Part shown: positions 62,972 through 64,000 of the stretch, in pieces
Numbering within the stretch: the stretch's first letter is position 1
Layout: the number at the start of each line of letters is the position of its first letter
NCBI RefSeq assembly: GCF_011065935.2
Contig: NZ_JAAMNH020000001.1
Coordinates: 827,001-891,000 of the forward strand
Origin: Clostridium estertheticum
GTDB lineage: Bacteria; Bacillota; Clostridia; Clostridiales; Clostridiaceae
Reading direction: 5' to 3'
Length of the DNA: 64,000 bases
Notes under the pieces: model-generated
Seen by the model: only the letters and a program-made list of their open reading frames with translations
Told to the model about the DNA's origin: nothing
Database searches by the model: none
Position numbers and translations under genes: made by a program

Positions 62972-63517
62972 CGGTTTGTAAGTACATCCACAGAACTTAA
63001 GAAGTGCCTCATTAAAAAGACGGATATGAATTTTTTCATCTAGTATAATTCTCCTTAGGATAGCCTGAACATATGGATCAGAAATCATTCGTATGTGCTT
63101 TTGATATCCTGCGATAGCTTTATACTCTGAATCAATATCTGCTTTTAAACGATCACAGAGTTGAACTCCGTAATAAACAAAGCTTCCATTCCAAAAATTG
63201 CCGCAAGTACTGTATGAACCTGCTATTATTGGATTTCCTCCTAATTTTTTAACTGTAGCTGCTATTATCTCCATATGATGCATTTCGGTAATAGCAACAT
63301 TTTCTAGTAATTCTCCGAGATTCTTATCGATAAGCTTAAAAAAGAAATAGTGATAAAGATACTGGCTAATGGCAGTAAACTCGCTTACTAAACCTGCATA
63401 ATCATCCATCAATAATGATGCATAGTAGAGATTTGGGCTAAGTACTTGTACCTCAGGGTAGGGAGATGGGTCTGCATACTTATCTTTTTTATGCATTTCA
63501 TAGTCCATTTCACTCAA
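62963..63517 (-). CDS. Ferritin-like diiron protein
   Basis: 184 residues with two helix-pair metal motifs: Glu in SEFTAISQYLYH and ExxH in ITEMHHMEII, then Glu in DSEYKAIAGYQKHI and ExxxH-like LDEKIHIRLF. This is the pattern of rubrerythrin/ferritin-like four-helix proteins without a rubredoxin domain. Residues 1-30 are polar and Pro-rich (ADPSPYPEVQV), reminiscent of spore-coat catalase-like proteins. TTG 63517 is the start because GGAGG lies 8 bases upstream. Role in oxygen/peroxide defence or spores is inferred. Confidence 0.85.
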   Translation of the reverse strand: MSEMDYEMHKKDKYADPSPYPEVQVLSPNLYYASLLMDDYAGLVSEFTAISQYLYHYFFFKLIDKNLGELLENVAITEMHHMEIIAATVKKLGGNPIIAGSYSTCGNFWNGSFVYYGVQLCDRLKADIDSEYKAIAGYQKHIRMISDPYVQAILRRIILDEKIHIRLFNEALLKFCGCTYKPLN

Positions 63518-63681
63518 AATAAATTCCTCCTATATTAATAGCACTGTTAATATATATTTATATGGAGTATATATTATGAGTGGACAATAAAGAATTATTT
63601 TTCGATTTAAAAAATATTAATAAATGCTGTGCTGTAAGAGCGGTACGAAGTCCTTTTATTTTTCCAAAGTCACAGTTGCCT

Positions 63682-63743
63682 TAGCGGGTCATGATGTGAC
63701 CCACGTGCTGAGTGAAGATGCCACTTGCCACGTGGGTGGCACT
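63682..63743. other. Nested inverted repeats, possible terminator
   Basis: GGGTCA/TGACCC (63686-63702) overlaps CCCACGTG (63700-63707), which pairs with CACGTGGG (63729-63736). The stems exclude each other in part, giving alternative folds. AAGATGCCACTTGC inside it repeats 14 bases of the hairpin flanking the insertion sequence. It lies at the 3' end of the partial ImmA/IrrE gene and may terminate it. Confidence 0.45.
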
Positions 63744-64000
63744 CTACTTATTATATTTAAGATTGAAAAATTCAACGGGTACATTATGCAGTGCTGCAAT
63801 CTGTTCTAGGTTGTATTCGGGATATTCTTTCAGTAATTCATTAGGAATAAGCAGTTCTGCAGCAAAAATATTAGCTTCACGTTCAAATTTATCTTTTACA
63901 CAAAAGGTGTGTCTTTGGAGAAATACTATATTTAATTTAGAGTGAAGAATAGCATGTCCAAGTTCATGGCTACATACTATTTTTTTGTTTACATAGTCTA
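63744..64000 (-). CDS. ImmA/IrrE-type zinc metalloprotease, partial
   Basis: The last 85 codons of a minus-strand gene, cut by the right window edge. CSHELGHAILH carries the HExxH zinc site, followed by FEREANIFAAELLIP with the third-ligand region (EREANxFA), both diagnostic of the ImmA/IrrE family. These proteases cut XRE repressors in integrative elements and phages, or act in stress control. The partner repressor would lie beyond the edge. Confidence 0.88.
   Translation of the reverse strand, partial: DYVNKKIVCSHELGHAILHSKLNIVFLQRHTFCVKDKFEREANIFAAELLIPNELLKEYPEYNLEQIAALHNVPVEFFNLKYNK

Noticed and set aside
1..64000. CRISPR array or phage-defence island
   Set aside because: No regularly spaced identical repeats and no cas, restriction or known defence genes; ImmA/IrrE at the right edge alone is not evidence of one.

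Overview
The window looks like chromosomal DNA of a low-GC, anaerobic, Clostridium-type Firmicute. Coding sequence is strongly A+T biased, ribosome binding sites are of the AGGAGG type, and many short hairpin-plus-T terminators separate short operons. The gene content fits: ABC exporters with two-component systems, DD-carboxypeptidase/L,D-transpeptidase, an ABC-F protein, oleate hydratase, an Fe-S flavoprotein with HypA/HypB, and a ferritin-like protein. No rRNA, tRNA or CRISPR array was recognised. Both ends cut through genes (an ABC-2 permease on the left, an ImmA/IrrE-type protease on the right).

Layout. 1-7.1 kb: a minus-strand ABC exporter region (ATPase plus four ABC-2 permeases) diverges from a plus-strand NarL/DesK-type histidine kinase and response regulator. 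7.1-16 kb: accessory DNA with several gene relics (TetR tail, BCCT transporter tail, a duplicated piece of a neighbouring gene, an acyltransferase/ThiF wreck) among intact genes: an orphan Cache-HAMP histidine kinase, a Nudix hydrolase, a DUF3784 protein, a methyltransferase, and two tandem TIGR00300-type proteins (ornithine cyclodeaminase/ArgZ-AgrE C-terminal family). 16-25.6 kb: an exported peptidoglycan-binding protein with an FMN-attachment-like motif, ftsH, a TetR regulator, an APC permease, an esterase, an SRPBCC protein, and an intact IS1182-family element sitting inside a duplicated terminator hairpin.

26-40 kb: L,D-transpeptidase plus DD-carboxypeptidase (wall remodelling), two M24 proline peptidases with a POT peptide transporter (peptide use), an AlkD-like repair protein, an exported GDSL hydrolase, selO, and a two-gene ABC drug exporter. 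40.5-48 kb: TetR, DUF5692 membrane protein, oleate hydratase, then hypB, a large multi-cluster Fe-S/FAD oxidoreductase and hypA, with no hydrogenase genes in view. 48-58.9 kb: a Ser/Asn-rich small protein, an XRE-TPR regulator, a sigma factor with a DUF4179 membrane partner, and a second ABC/two-component module (ATPase, two permeases, kinase, regulator, CPBP protease). 59-64 kb: an ABC-F ribosomal-protection-type gene behind a leader with a 6-codon ORF and a terminator, a hypA relic, a methyltransferase, a ferritin-like protein and the partial ImmA/IrrE gene.

Two themes recur. The ABC/two-component modules at 1-7 kb and 53-58 kb are paralogous in kinase and regulator and share an exact 13-bp half-palindromic motif upstream. 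Several genes survive only as tails ending at their old terminators, pointing to repeated deletion and reduction in the accessory parts.
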